Part shown: one piece after another, positions 8,058-17,283 of the stretch
How positions within the stretch are numbered: position 1 is the stretch's first letter
Layout: every line of letters begins with the position of its first letter
Assembly: GCF_014641555.1 (NCBI RefSeq)
Contig: NZ_BMHY01000013.1
Location: forward strand, 44,652 to 108,651
DNA: 64,000 nucleotides
Origin: Paenibacillus radicis (ex Gao et al. 2016)
GTDB lineage: Bacteria > Bacillota > Bacilli > Paenibacillales > Paenibacillaceae
Direction of reading: 5' to 3'
Notes under the pieces: model-generated
Database searches by the model: none
What the model was told of the DNA's origin: nothing
The model's input: the letters and a program-made list of their open reading frames with translations, nothing else
Translations under genes and position numbers: made by a program

Positions 8058-8825
8058 ATGCGTATTAACCACAACATTACAGCTTTGAACACGCACCGCA
8101 ACATGACTTTGAACAATGCTTCTGCGGGCAAAAACATGGAAAAATTGTCTTCGGGTCTTCGTATTAACCGTGCTGCTGACGATGCTGCAGGCCTTGCAGT
8201 ATCCGAAAAAATGCGCGGTCAAATCCGTGGTCTTGAGCAAGCTCAAAAGAACGTTCAAGACGGGGTTTCGTTCGTACAAACAGCTGAGGGCGCAATGAAC
8301 GAAGTTAGCTCCATGCTGACTCGTATGAAAGAGCTTAACGTTCAAAAATTGAACGGTACTTACAGCGACTCTGATAAGTCCAACATTGATTTGGAGCTTA
8401 ACGAGCTTGGCTCGCAAATTACGAACATCATGAAGGATACTAAGTTCAACGGAATTGCAATTACTTCCGGTGCTGATATTCAATCCGATGATTCGGCTCA
8501 ACAAATTAGCGTTGGCAGTATCACTACTACCAACTTTACTGGCCTGGGTGCTTCTGATGGGCTTTCGGCTATCGAGAATGCTATTACTAGCGTTTCGACT
8601 GAACGCGCGAAACTGGGTGCTGTTCAAAACCGTCTGGAGTACACTTCCAACAACTTGGGTACAGTTGTTGAGAACTTGACTGCTTCTGAGTCCCGTATCC
8701 GTGATACAGACATGGCTAAAGAAATGGTGAACCTGACGAAGAACAACATTCTTCTTCAAGCTTCCCAAGCTATGCTGGGTCAAGCGAACTCGCAGCCGCA
8801 AGGCGTCCTGTCGCTGCTTCAATAG
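8058..8825 (+). CDS. hag: Flagellin
   Basis: Filament subunit, exported through the flagellar type III system. The conserved N-terminal D0/D1 region (MRINHNITALNTHRNM … EKLSSGLRINRAADDAAGLA) and C-terminal region (ASESRIRDTDMAKEMVNLTKNNIL … SLLQ) are complete. At 255 residues the central variable domain is very short, so the exposed D2/D3 domains are essentially absent. Ser/Thr-rich central sequence (about residues 136–176) offers O-linked sites for the sugar pathway encoded downstream. Transcribed alone: own sigma-D promoter, strong terminator. Confidence 0.97.
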   Translation: MRINHNITALNTHRNMTLNNASAGKNMEKLSSGLRINRAADDAAGLAVSEKMRGQIRGLEQAQKNVQDGVSFVQTAEGAMNEVSSMLTRMKELNVQKLNGTYSDSDKSNIDLELNELGSQITNIMKDTKFNGIAITSGADIQSDDSAQQISVGSITTTNFTGLGASDGLSAIENAITSVSTERAKLGAVQNRLEYTSNNLGTVVENLTASESRIRDTDMAKEMVNLTKNNILLQASQAMLGQANSQPQGVLSLLQ

Positions 8826-8844
8826 TACCACCGCTTTTAGAAGA

Positions 8845-8878
8845 AGAGGCCTTTGGTTTACCAAAGGCCTCTTTTTTT
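8845..8878 (+). terminator. Terminator of hag
   Basis: Perfect 12-bp stem AGAGGCCTTTGG / CCAAAGGCCTCT with TTTA loop and a run of seven T (8872–8878). Confidence 0.95.
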
Positions 8879-8898
8879 ATTAACAAAATGAAGAAGAC

Positions 8899-8926
8899 TA
8901 ACAAAATACATCATATATTCCGATAA
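8899..8926 (+). promoter_or_regulatory. Sigma-D promoter of the flaG–fliD operon
   Basis: TAAC at 8899–8902, 16-bp spacer, TCCGATAA at 8919–8926. One mismatch in each box against the consensus, with the same spacing as the hag promoter; 46 bp before flaG. Confidence 0.65.
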
Positions 8927-8971
8927 TAAATAGAGGTAGGTACATTTTAGAACGAGGCGGGGAGCGTCAAG

Positions 8972-9346
8972 ATGAATATTTCATCTGTTAACAACTCGGC
9001 GGGATATCCTTCAGATAAAATTATAAACAGCGGACCGGTAAAAGAACAAAATGGAACAAATGATTCGATTACAGCAAATCCCGATAATACAGTTAATAAT
9101 GCAATAAATGCCCCAGTTTATGATAAAGAACAAGCAATCCGCAATGTGGATCGAATTCTGAAAGCTATTCATAAACCTGAGACAACAATTGAGCGAAGCA
9201 TTCATGAGGAAACGAATCATGTCGTTTATAAAGTAATGAACAAGGAAACGGGAAAACTAATCCGTGAAATTCCGGAAGAAAAGCTACTGGACATGGCGGC
9301 TAAACTGATGGAACTTAACGGACTAATGATTGACGAGAAGATATAA
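8972..9346 (+). CDS. flaG: FlaG family flagellar protein
   Basis: Small protein of polar and peritrichous flagellar loci, thought to influence filament length or elasticity; the mechanism is not settled. The N-terminal 50 residues are Asn/Ser-rich and likely disordered. The C-terminal half carries the conserved FlaG block (VVYKVMNKETGKLIREIPEE … MAAKLMELNGLMIDEKI). Equivalent to B. subtilis yvyC at the same place before fliD. A ribosome site (GGCGGGGAG, 8955–8963) precedes the ATG. First gene of flaG–fliD–fliS–fliT. Confidence 0.9.
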   Translation: MNISSVNNSAGYPSDKIINSGPVKEQNGTNDSITANPDNTVNNAINAPVYDKEQAIRNVDRILKAIHKPETTIERSIHEETNHVVYKVMNKETGKLIREIPEEKLLDMAAKLMELNGLMIDEKI

Positions 9347-9361
9347 AGGAGGTCGTGCAAG

Positions 9362-10840
9362 GTGAGAATGACGGGACTTGCTTCGGGGTTAGATATCGAC
9401 AGCATGGTTAAAGAGCTCATGAAAGCTAAGCGGACGACTTATGACAATATGGTCAAGCAACGTACTAAGGTGGAATGGAAACAGGAAGATTATCGTTCCC
9501 TTAGCACCAAAATCGTTGATTTTAGAAATAATAAATTAAGTTCGTTTAATTTATCGTCGGCGATTAATGCCAAAACTTCAGCGGTTAGCGGAGATACGGC
9601 TGCATTGACTATCAATTCGACGAGTTCGACTGCGGCTGGAACACTTACAGTTAAGGTGGAGCAAGTAGCGGCAAGTGACAGTAAAGTGTATACGTTCTCC
9701 GCAGCTGATAAAGTTAAAAATATGACCGATTTAGGTTTTACAACAGAAGATCCGGATAATGCAGATAATGTCCTCGTAACCATTAACTCGCAAACGGTAT
9801 CGGTCGCTAAAACCGCCAATCTGACTGATCTATCAAAGGCCATTAATGAGAAATCAAGCACGCTTAAAGCAACTTCGATTTATGATGAGGCTAGCGGGCA
9901 GTTCTCTATTGCTGCTACCCAAACAGGTGCGGGAAAGCTAGTTCTTGGAGATGCTGTTTTTACTGCAAAAACTCCTACAGGCGGATCAGTGGGTTTAAAT
10001 GCCAAAATATCCATTAATGGAATTAATTACGAACAGGCTAGCAACCGTTTCTCGCTCAATGGATTTGATTTTACTGTAAAGTCTGCCTCAGTTACAACAA
10101 ACGGGACAACGATTAGCGCTGTACAAGACACGCAAAAAATTGTAGATACGATTAAGTCATTTGTAACGGAGTATAACAGTTTAATAGGGGCTATAAACTC
10201 GGAATTGTCAGAAGTAGCAGATCGCAATTATAAGCCTTTAACTAGTGAAGAGAAAAAGGCAATGACTGATGACGAGATTAAGCTATGGGAAACTAAGGCA
10301 AGGAATGGATCACTCCGTAATGACGGTACTTTAAGTCAATTTATATCGGATCTGCGGATCGCAGCTACCTCTTTAGTTAGCGGAATTAAAGACAGCAGTG
10401 GCAATCCTTTATCTATTGGTATAACTACAGGCAGCTACACCGAAAAAGGGAAGTTAGTGCTAGATGAAGATAAGCTGAAGAACGCCCTTGAGATTAATCC
10501 GGACGCCGTAGTAAAAGTATTCTCATCCAGAAGCAGCGATACAAGTCCAGGCAGTACAACATCCGGTGTGTTTGCAAAAATGAGCGCATCCTCGTTAACA
10601 GCTTTAAATATACTTTCTACCAAGGCGGGGACATCTCTGACAAGTACGGATGCTACAGCCACTTTTCTTAACAATTCATTGTTAAGTGAGCAAATTAAAT
10701 CAATGAAAGATCGTGAAAAATCTATGCTCGACCGGCTGAATGCAATGGAGAAGCAGTACTATAAGCAGTTTTCTGCAATGGAAACAGCAATCAATAAATT
10801 TAATTCACAGTCTTCGGCAATCATGAGCTTTACTAGCTAA
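9362..10840 (+). CDS. fliD: FliD, filament cap protein
   Basis: Forms the cap at the filament tip under which flagellin subunits fold. The N terminus (MTGLASGLDIDSMVKELMKAKR) and C-terminal heptad region (MKDREKSMLDRLNAMEKQYYKQFSAMETAI) are the conserved FliD parts, joined by a variable Ser/Thr-rich middle. Length 492 is normal. GTG at 9362 follows AAAGGAGG (9346–9353); ATG at 9368 is an alternative two codons in. It is 15 bp upstream of fliS. Confidence 0.95.
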   Translation: MRMTGLASGLDIDSMVKELMKAKRTTYDNMVKQRTKVEWKQEDYRSLSTKIVDFRNNKLSSFNLSSAINAKTSAVSGDTAALTINSTSSTAAGTLTVKVEQVAASDSKVYTFSAADKVKNMTDLGFTTEDPDNADNVLVTINSQTVSVAKTANLTDLSKAINEKSSTLKATSIYDEASGQFSIAATQTGAGKLVLGDAVFTAKTPTGGSVGLNAKISINGINYEQASNRFSLNGFDFTVKSASVTTNGTTISAVQDTQKIVDTIKSFVTEYNSLIGAINSELSEVADRNYKPLTSEEKKAMTDDEIKLWETKARNGSLRNDGTLSQFISDLRIAATSLVSGIKDSSGNPLSIGITTGSYTEKGKLVLDEDKLKNALEINPDAVVKVFSSRSSDTSPGSTTSGVFAKMSASSLTALNILSTKAGTSLTSTDATATFLNNSLLSEQIKSMKDREKSMLDRLNAMEKQYYKQFSAMETAINKFNSQSSAIMSFTS

Positions 10841-10855
10841 AAGGAGTGAAACGAC

Positions 10856-11254
10856 TTGTTAAACTCGCCATATCAAAAATATCAGCAATCATCCGTTCAG
10901 ACGGCAACACCTGGACAACTAATAATCATGTTGTATGAAGGTGCTATCCGCTTCACTAAGGCTGGAATTGAAGGTATACGTATTCGTGATTACGAAATGG
11001 CTAATAAAAATTTCAAAAAGTCTCAAGCTATCGTGAATGAATTAATTGCATCTCTTAATCATGAGTATGAAATATCAAATAACTTGCTTCAGATCTATGA
11101 ATATATGCTGCATTTACTCATTGAGTCAAATATGAAGAAAAATGCTGTACCAGCAAATGAAGTGCTTGAGCATTTGCTCCAGTTGAGAGATGCATGGAAG
11201 CAAGTAATCAAAGGGACTGGACAATTTCAATCTGAAGTGGGATCTTTAGCATGA
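10856..11254 (+). CDS. fliS: FliS, flagellin export chaperone
   Basis: Binds the C-terminal helix of flagellin, prevents premature polymerisation in the cytoplasm and delivers it to export. The N-terminal YQKYQQSSVQTATPGQLIIM block and four-helix pattern are typical; 132 residues. It starts at TTG, nine bases after AAGGAG (10841–10846). Its stop overlaps the fliT start in ATGA (11251–11254), so the two are translationally coupled. Confidence 0.95.
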   Translation: MLNSPYQKYQQSSVQTATPGQLIIMLYEGAIRFTKAGIEGIRIRDYEMANKNFKKSQAIVNELIASLNHEYEISNNLLQIYEYMLHLLIESNMKKNAVPANEVLEHLLQLRDAWKQVIKGTGQFQSEVGSLA

Positions 11255-11568
11255 GTATTGAAGCTCTACATACTGCGACCTTATATTTTATAGAACAAAT
11301 AGAGCGAATTTCTTATGAGGATGCTGTTCAACTTACTGATTTAAGGGAAGAGGTTCTTAATGAAATAGGGAACCGGTCTATCTCTGCGGATGAAAAGCAG
11401 CTATTGCATCAAATTGGCGAGTTTGATGAGATCATTGTTGCAAAGATGGTAGAATTTAAAGATCAAGCATCGCAAGAGATCCAGACAATTGCCAAAACTA
11501 GAATGCATAAAAAGAAATACGAAAACCCCTACAATTTTGAAGGTGTCTTCGTGGATCAAAAAGAATAA
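11251..11568 (+). CDS. fliT: FliT-like flagellar chaperone
   Basis: Probable export chaperone for the cap protein FliD, matching the position of fliT after fliS. The 105-residue product is mostly helical and acidic in the middle; the C-terminal basic patch (RMHKKKYENPYN) is notable. Sequence alone is weakly diagnostic, so the name rests mainly on the fliD–fliS–fliT order and the ATGA overlap with fliS. A terminator follows. Confidence 0.75.
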   Translation: MSIEALHTATLYFIEQIERISYEDAVQLTDLREEVLNEIGNRSISADEKQLLHQIGEFDEIIVAKMVEFKDQASQEIQTIAKTRMHKKKYENPYNFEGVFVDQKE

Positions 11569-11584
11569 GTAGTTTAAACTGACG

Positions 11585-11611
11585 CCGTTGAAATTATTCG
11601 ACGGTTTCTTT
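11585..11611 (+). terminator. Terminator after fliT
   Basis: Stem CCGTTGAA (11585–11592) / TTCGACGG (11597–11604) with ATTA loop and one G·T pair, followed by TTTCTTTGTTT. Confidence 0.7.
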
Positions 11612-11639
11612 GTTTATGAAAAAGGCAGGGGGATGAATA

Positions 11640-13886
11640 ATGAATCAGCAAGAGGAACAATTGAAGGATACTGTGGAAGCGATAAGAGTGTTTTTGCCAC
11701 AGTTGATTCAAGCCTGCAGCAAATTAGAGAGAATGTTCTATGGTCCAATAACGAATGAGTTATGGAGTGAATTAGGTGAGGTTGTAGAAGGGATTGACGA
11801 TCTTTATCGCACCTTAACAAGCATTTGTGATGAAACTAAGGAATATATGGACATTCATACAGGTTTAACCATTGAGAATGCAATAAATTCAATAAGTGAA
11901 TATTTTCAATCCATGAATCAATGTGTGGATGCAAAAAATTACGTTGGTGCCAGCGATCATTTAAAATACGAGCTTCAGTCTGTATTCCAACAACTATCTA
12001 ATTGTTTAGGACCCTCATCAATAATTCGGGAGCAACAGTATGAGGCGAATATGAGTTTTTTAAAACAGTTTTATCCTAAGGTTCATACACACCTAGAAGC
12101 TGTTACTGTCGATCAACAGCATTACCGTGTGATTTATTCTAAGCATGGTTTTCCTAATCTCCTTCTTCATGAAGAGGGGCATGATGTACTCTTATATAGC
12201 CAATATGATCCTATGAATGAAGCTCAGTGGTGGGCAGATAGACTTGCGAGTAAAGTGGAGAGCAAGTTGAATATTATGATTTATGGCTTAGGTCTCGGCT
12301 ATCACTTGCAGCAGTATGCACAAGCCTATCCGAATCATCAATTATCTATCTATGAACCAGATGAACAAATTTTGCTCGCCGGCATGAGTGCAATTGATTT
12401 GAAAACTTTATTTGAAAGCTGCAATGTGACAGATTTTGTCGTTGGAGAAAACAAATCATTGAGAGACAGAATGTTTTTCCGTTTTTTGAAGTATATGAAA
12501 GGGGATCCGGAAATTATAGCGATTTCTGTCTATGATAAGCTGAAGTCATTGGATAAAGAAACTTTTTCAAATGATGCCCAATATGCAATTGTGAACTATT
12601 ACAGCTCTTTAAGAATGTATAATAAATACGGTTTGGAGTGGGCAACAAACAGTATGAACAATTTGGCGGTTACGCTCGCCACACCATCTATTTCAGGTAT
12701 GAAAAATAAGCTTGAGGGTATGACTGCCGTTATTGTAGGAGCAGGACCGTCATTGGAGATAGATATTGAATATGTAAGGGAGCTTAAAAAACATGCAGTA
12801 ATAATCGCGGCAGGAACAACAATTCAATCACTCCTTCATTTTGGAGTTGTTCCTCATCTGATTGTTTCGATGGATGGGAGCGAGGCCAACTATAATGCCT
12901 TTAAAGATTTAAGTATTAATCATATTCCGTTTTTATTTACTCCGATGGTTAAGTATAAGATTATGGATGAAAGAGAAGAAAATCTATTTCATGTTCACTT
13001 TACTTCGGATGTAATTACTAAGGGAATAATGGCTCTGACAGAGAAGGATCCTATATTTACTACTAATCAATCAGTCACTGGAACTGCAATTCAAGCAGCA
13101 ATTTATATGGGCTGCACAGAGATTGTTTTTACGGGACAAGATCTTTCGTACCCGCTCGACCAAATTTATGCCTCCGGGGCTCGCCATGTATCCGATGAAA
13201 TAAAGGATTTGACGATTAAAAGCGCCGTACTGACCGTTGAGAACGTCAAAGGCGGTTTGAACCGAACGAACAACTCATTGAAAACCACATTAGCGGACAT
13301 TGAAGAATTATTGGGGAAAAATCCTCAAATTCCTTATGTCAATACTTCAGAAAACGGGGCAAAAATTAAGCATACGGTATGGGAACCGATGGACAAAGTG
13401 GTTGCTCGTTTAAGTAACAACATAGCTATTCCTGATGATTTTCTAATTAAACAGATTCGGGATTTGGAAGGTTACGACGAACGGAGAATCCGTTCCATTC
13501 GTGCAACGGTTTATCAATTACCAGAAGAACTGAAGGAGTGCGAGCAATTATTGCGCCGCATCGATCAAAGTATAGAGAAGGTTCAGGGCTTAAGTATTAC
13601 TCATCCGCAGAAGGCCTATCAAGCCTTTCTTTCAATTGACAAGGACTGGAGAGTTGTAGTAGACAGCACAGTATTTAACTCCCTGTATTTAATGATTATG
13701 CGCAATGATTTGAGCGCTTTTGAGCGTGATTTACCCGAACTTGCCAATGAATTAAACCTTATCAATAAATCGAAATTAATCCGTGAATTGATGCAGCCGC
13801 TTGTACATAAAATGCTGGAATATTGCCCGAGTATCATGGAAATTGTTGAAGAAGCCAAACAAAGGGTGGAATCAAGAGCAAAGTAG
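11640..13886 (+). CDS. Maf-type motility accessory glycosyltransferase (DUF115), copy 1
   Basis: Member of the 6-hydroxymethylpterin pyrophosphokinase MptE-like (DUF115) family that includes the Campylobacter, Aeromonas and Geobacillus Maf proteins, which attach nonulosonic acids to flagellin. The central domain has the family motifs: GMTAVIVGAGPSLE (about 360–373), AAGTTIQSLLHFGVVPH, SMDGSEANY, and TNQSVTGTAIQAAIYMGC with FTGQDLSY. N-terminal ~200 residues form a helical Maf-specific region. 748 residues. Ribosome site AGGGGG at 11627–11632. It is followed by a terminator and a paralogue. Target flagellin is inferred from the flagellar and legionaminic context. Confidence 0.85.
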   Translation: MNQQEEQLKDTVEAIRVFLPQLIQACSKLERMFYGPITNELWSELGEVVEGIDDLYRTLTSICDETKEYMDIHTGLTIENAINSISEYFQSMNQCVDAKNYVGASDHLKYELQSVFQQLSNCLGPSSIIREQQYEANMSFLKQFYPKVHTHLEAVTVDQQHYRVIYSKHGFPNLLLHEEGHDVLLYSQYDPMNEAQWWADRLASKVESKLNIMIYGLGLGYHLQQYAQAYPNHQLSIYEPDEQILLAGMSAIDLKTLFESCNVTDFVVGENKSLRDRMFFRFLKYMKGDPEIIAISVYDKLKSLDKETFSNDAQYAIVNYYSSLRMYNKYGLEWATNSMNNLAVTLATPSISGMKNKLEGMTAVIVGAGPSLEIDIEYVRELKKHAVIIAAGTTIQSLLHFGVVPHLIVSMDGSEANYNAFKDLSINHIPFLFTPMVKYKIMDEREENLFHVHFTSDVITKGIMALTEKDPIFTTNQSVTGTAIQAAIYMGCTEIVFTGQDLSYPLDQIYASGARHVSDEIKDLTIKSAVLTVENVKGGLNRTNNSLKTTLADIEELLGKNPQIPYVNTSENGAKIKHTVWEPMDKVVARLSNNIAIPDDFLIKQIRDLEGYDERRIRSIRATVYQLPEELKECEQLLRRIDQSIEKVQGLSITHPQKAYQAFLSIDKDWRVVVDSTVFNSLYLMIMRNDLSAFERDLPELANELNLINKSKLIRELMQPLVHKMLEYCPSIMEIVEEAKQRVESRAK

Positions 13887-13902
13887 GCAAACTAATCGCA
13901 TT

Positions 13903-13930
13903 ACCGTCAAGAGTCCTTGACGGTTTTATT
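13903..13930 (+). terminator. Terminator between the two maf genes
   Basis: Stem ACCGTCAA (13903–13910) / TTGACGGT (13917–13924), 6-base loop, then TTTTATT. Confidence 0.8.
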
Positions 13931-13956
13931 ATTTTAAGCGGCTGTTTTTCCGATAT
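13929..13956 (+). promoter_or_regulatory. Sigma-D-like promoter before maf copy 2
   Basis: Near-consensus -10 TCCGATAT at 13949–13956 with a poor -35 (TTAT, 13929–13932) at the 16-bp spacing of the other sigma-D promoters here. TATAAT at 13954–13959 overlaps, so sigma-A use is an alternative, though no matching -35 was seen. Confidence 0.45.
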
Positions 13957-13986
13957 AATAAATAGTGAAACAGGGAGGACACAAAT

Positions 13987-16248
13987 ATGGAAACACAGTA
14001 CATATGTGATGATACTATAGAAGCAATACGGAAATTTATGCCTCAATTGGCCGATGCGAGCTTGGAAGTATCCAAGTTGCTATTCGAACCGCTAGATGAA
14101 CAAGGATGGTTGCAATTTGCGGATGTGGTAGAAGGAATTGACGATTTGTATCGAACTCTAAGTGAGATGCAAGAGCGGCACAAGGAGAGCAATAATTTTG
14201 ATCCTTTGAAGGATTGTATTGCACAAAGTTTGCAATCCATTGCGAAGCATTTCGGATCTATGAATCAATATATGGATATTGATGACCATGGCAGTGCGGG
14301 TGACATTATTCGTTATGAACTAATTCCCGTTTTCAGGAGACTTGCTTTGGCTCTTGGCGATTCAAATGATGTAAATAGGCAAAGGTTTCAAACAAACATG
14401 AAGTTTTTAGAGAAGAAATATCCAAATATTTATAATCAAATCAAAGAAGAAACAAAGGGTACTGTATATCAATTATCTTATGCAAATAACGGCAGTCCGA
14501 TTGCCTACTTATTAAACGAACAGGCGGAACCCGTTTATTTAAATAGTCAATTTAACCCGGAGAATGAAGCAGCTTATTGGGCGGATACGTTAAGAGAGCA
14601 TGTGGATAAAAAATCAAAAATTATTTTCTACGGACTAGGTTTAGGCTATGAGGTGGAACGTTATGCACAAATCTATCCCAATCATGTCTTATTTATTTAT
14701 GAACCGGATATAAATGCCCTATTAATGATGATGGGTTGCGTGAATCTGCAACGTTTATTTAGCCGTTTATCTGTCATTCATTTTATTGTAGGCCACTCTA
14801 AATCAGCAGTAGATGAGTTAATGGATTCTTTTCATAGATTTAGTTATGGTGAAGCGGAAATTGTAGCATTACCCTTTTATTTGAAATCACGCAAAGTAGA
14901 AATCGACCAGTTTGCTGGGAAGGTAAGATCGTCTATAACGAAGGATGCCAATTTCATTTATAACTATAAGCTGAACGGGTTCAATTGGGCAAAAAATATC
15001 ATGTACAATTTTTCGAACATCATTGCTACGCCTTCTATAGCTGGACTAAAAAATAGGCTAAGCGGGATGACTGCTGTCATTGTAGGGGCTGGTCCATCGC
15101 TGGAATCCGATATTGAGCAATTAAGGCAATTAAAAAAACATGCCATTATTATAGCTGCGGGAACAACTACGCAATCCTTGCTGCACTATGGGATAGAGCC
15201 TCATTTGATTGTTTCGATTGACGGGTCAGAGGCGAATTATAGAGCCTTCCAGCATCTTGATATTAGACATATCCCATTTGTGTTCTCCCCAATGCTAAAC
15301 TATTCAATTGCAGATGATAGGGGAGAACTCTCGGCTCATTTGTTTTTGAAAAGTGATATTACGGCTAACCATTTTATGAGTTTAACAAATGATGATCCTA
15401 TATTTTCTACAACACATTCGGTTACCGGCACCGCAATTCAGACAGCCATTTATATGGGATGCGAAGAAATTGTATTTGCAGGTCAAGACCTATCTTATTA
15501 CAATTACAAACTGTATGCGCAGGGAGCCAAGCACGTTACAGAGGAACAAGTGAAAGCAGAAGTGGACTCCGCAAATCTATTGGTGGAAAATGTTAAAGGA
15601 ACCGTAAATCGCACGCATAGCGGACTCAGGCAAACGCTTGAGGATATTGAAAATCTGATCTCTACATATACCAGTACTCGGTTTATTAATACGACTGCGA
15701 TGGGGGCTGTAATCAAACATACGGTTTGGGAATCAATGGAGAGTGTAGTGTTGCGCCTGCAGAATCGGGAAGTCTCCAGTCATGTTTTAATTAATGAAAT
15801 GAAAGCATTGAAACGGCATGAAGAGAAACGCATAACCGCATTGAACAATGAACTTATAGAATTGCCTGAACAAATGAGGAATTGTCAGCGGGGGCTGAAA
15901 AAAGTAAAAGATCAAATTAATTCCCTTTCCAGATTAAGCAAGACGAACGAGCAGGAATGCATGAAGGTGATTCATTCCATTGACCAGGACTGGGAAGTGA
16001 TTACGAACAGCAGCCCTTTTAAAGGTCTGTTTTTGAAAGCTAACAGAGGTGAAATGAAAATATTTGAAGCCAGCTTATCCCGGCTGATATTATCAACAAC
16101 GCTGCAGCAACAAGTTGATTTTTATTTGGATTGCATGATGCCGCTAATAGCGGCGATGCTTAACCTTTCAAATGATCTGTCTAATGTTATTGCAGAATCA
16201 AGGGCAAGAATGGATAAGACATTGCAAAAACTTAATCCTCAAAATTAA
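13987..16248 (+). CDS. Maf-type motility accessory glycosyltransferase (DUF115), copy 2
   Basis: Tandem paralogue of the gene before it, similar over the whole length (IATPSIAGLKNRLSGMTAV, AAGTTTQSLLHYGIEPH, SIDGSEANY, THSVTGTAIQTAIYMGC, FAGQDLSYY). 753 residues. Same inferred role: transfer of a legionaminic-type sugar to flagellin Ser/Thr. The ribosome site is AGGGAGG at 13972–13978. It may use its own promoter. legB starts 11 bp downstream with AAAGGAG, so this gene probably leads the sugar operon. Confidence 0.85.
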   Translation: METQYICDDTIEAIRKFMPQLADASLEVSKLLFEPLDEQGWLQFADVVEGIDDLYRTLSEMQERHKESNNFDPLKDCIAQSLQSIAKHFGSMNQYMDIDDHGSAGDIIRYELIPVFRRLALALGDSNDVNRQRFQTNMKFLEKKYPNIYNQIKEETKGTVYQLSYANNGSPIAYLLNEQAEPVYLNSQFNPENEAAYWADTLREHVDKKSKIIFYGLGLGYEVERYAQIYPNHVLFIYEPDINALLMMMGCVNLQRLFSRLSVIHFIVGHSKSAVDELMDSFHRFSYGEAEIVALPFYLKSRKVEIDQFAGKVRSSITKDANFIYNYKLNGFNWAKNIMYNFSNIIATPSIAGLKNRLSGMTAVIVGAGPSLESDIEQLRQLKKHAIIIAAGTTTQSLLHYGIEPHLIVSIDGSEANYRAFQHLDIRHIPFVFSPMLNYSIADDRGELSAHLFLKSDITANHFMSLTNDDPIFSTTHSVTGTAIQTAIYMGCEEIVFAGQDLSYYNYKLYAQGAKHVTEEQVKAEVDSANLLVENVKGTVNRTHSGLRQTLEDIENLISTYTSTRFINTTAMGAVIKHTVWESMESVVLRLQNREVSSHVLINEMKALKRHEEKRITALNNELIELPEQMRNCQRGLKKVKDQINSLSRLSKTNEQECMKVIHSIDQDWEVITNSSPFKGLFLKANRGEMKIFEASLSRLILSTTLQQQVDFYLDCMMPLIAAMLNLSNDLSNVIAESRARMDKTLQKLNPQN

Positions 16249-16259
16249 AGGAGATTATT

Positions 16260-17267
16260 ATGACTCGCTATCAAAAAGTATTAGTAACAGGAGCGGATGG
16301 ATTCATAGGCTCTCATCTAACGGAAGAACTCATTCGTCAAGGCTATGAGGTTCGCGCGTTTACGATGTACAATTCAAACAACAGCTGGGGATGGCTGGAT
16401 GAGTGTGCAGAGGAAGTTCGCGGTAAGTTTGAAGTTTTTGCAGGGGATATCCGTGATCCGTATGGTGTAAAGGAGGCAATGAAGGGGTGTGATGCCGTTC
16501 TTCATTTGGCAGCACTAATTGCCATCCCTTATTCCTACCATTCGCCTGAAACTTATGTCGATACTAATATTAAAGGTACACTGAACGTACTTCAGGCTGC
16601 ACGTGAGCTGAACGTCTCCAAACTCGTACATACTTCAACGAGCGAGGTGTATGGGACTGCGCAGTTTGTGCCAATTACAGAGGAGCATCCGCTTCAAGGT
16701 CAATCTCCCTATTCGGCAACGAAAATTGGTGCGGATCAGCTTGCTTTATCCTTCTATCGGTCTTTTCAGTTGCCAGTTGGCATCATCAGACCCTTCAATA
16801 CTTACGGGCCGCGTCAATCGGCAAGGGCAGTTATTCCAACAATTATTACACAAATTGCATCAGGAAACACGCAGATTAAACTAGGAAAGACGAGTCCGAC
16901 TAGAGATTTCAACTATGTTAATGATACTGTTCGCGGATTCATTGCTATGCTGGAGAGCGACAATAGCATTGGTCAGGAAATCAACATCGGAAGCAACTAT
17001 GAGATTTCTATCGGCGATACGGCAAAACTTATTGGCGACATTATGAATGTAGCCATCGAAATTATAAGTGACGAGACTCGCAATCGTCCGGAGAAAAGTG
17101 AAGTAGAGAGACTATGGGCAGACAATGCCAAGGCAGATCGTTTATTGAACTGGAAACCACAGTTTGCAGGACTTTCAGGTTTTAGACAAGGACTTGAGCA
17201 GACTATCAATTGGTTTACTGCTGCAGACCATTTATCGAAATATAAGGCAGACCAATATAATAAATAA
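16260..17267 (+). CDS. legB: LegB-like NAD-dependent nucleotide-sugar 4,6-dehydratase
   Basis: Extended short-chain dehydrogenase acting on UDP- or GDP-GlcNAc, the first committed step to legionaminic acid. Rossmann motif TGADGFIGSHLTEEL near residues 10–24, catalytic STSEVYG and YSATK (Tyr-x3-Lys) near 152–156, and sugar-site PFNTYGPRQS. 335 residues, normal for the family. It is the first of legB–legC–legG–legI, each spaced by a few bases. In Campylobacter the substrate is GDP-GlcNAc; the ptmE gene downstream suggests the same here (inference). Confidence 0.88.
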   Translation: MTRYQKVLVTGADGFIGSHLTEELIRQGYEVRAFTMYNSNNSWGWLDECAEEVRGKFEVFAGDIRDPYGVKEAMKGCDAVLHLAALIAIPYSYHSPETYVDTNIKGTLNVLQAARELNVSKLVHTSTSEVYGTAQFVPITEEHPLQGQSPYSATKIGADQLALSFYRSFQLPVGIIRPFNTYGPRQSARAVIPTIITQIASGNTQIKLGKTSPTRDFNYVNDTVRGFIAMLESDNSIGQEINIGSNYEISIGDTAKLIGDIMNVAIEIISDETRNRPEKSEVERLWADNAKADRLLNWKPQFAGLSGFRQGLEQTINWFTAADHLSKYKADQYNK

Positions 17268-17283
17268 TGGAGGCCTTGCGACT

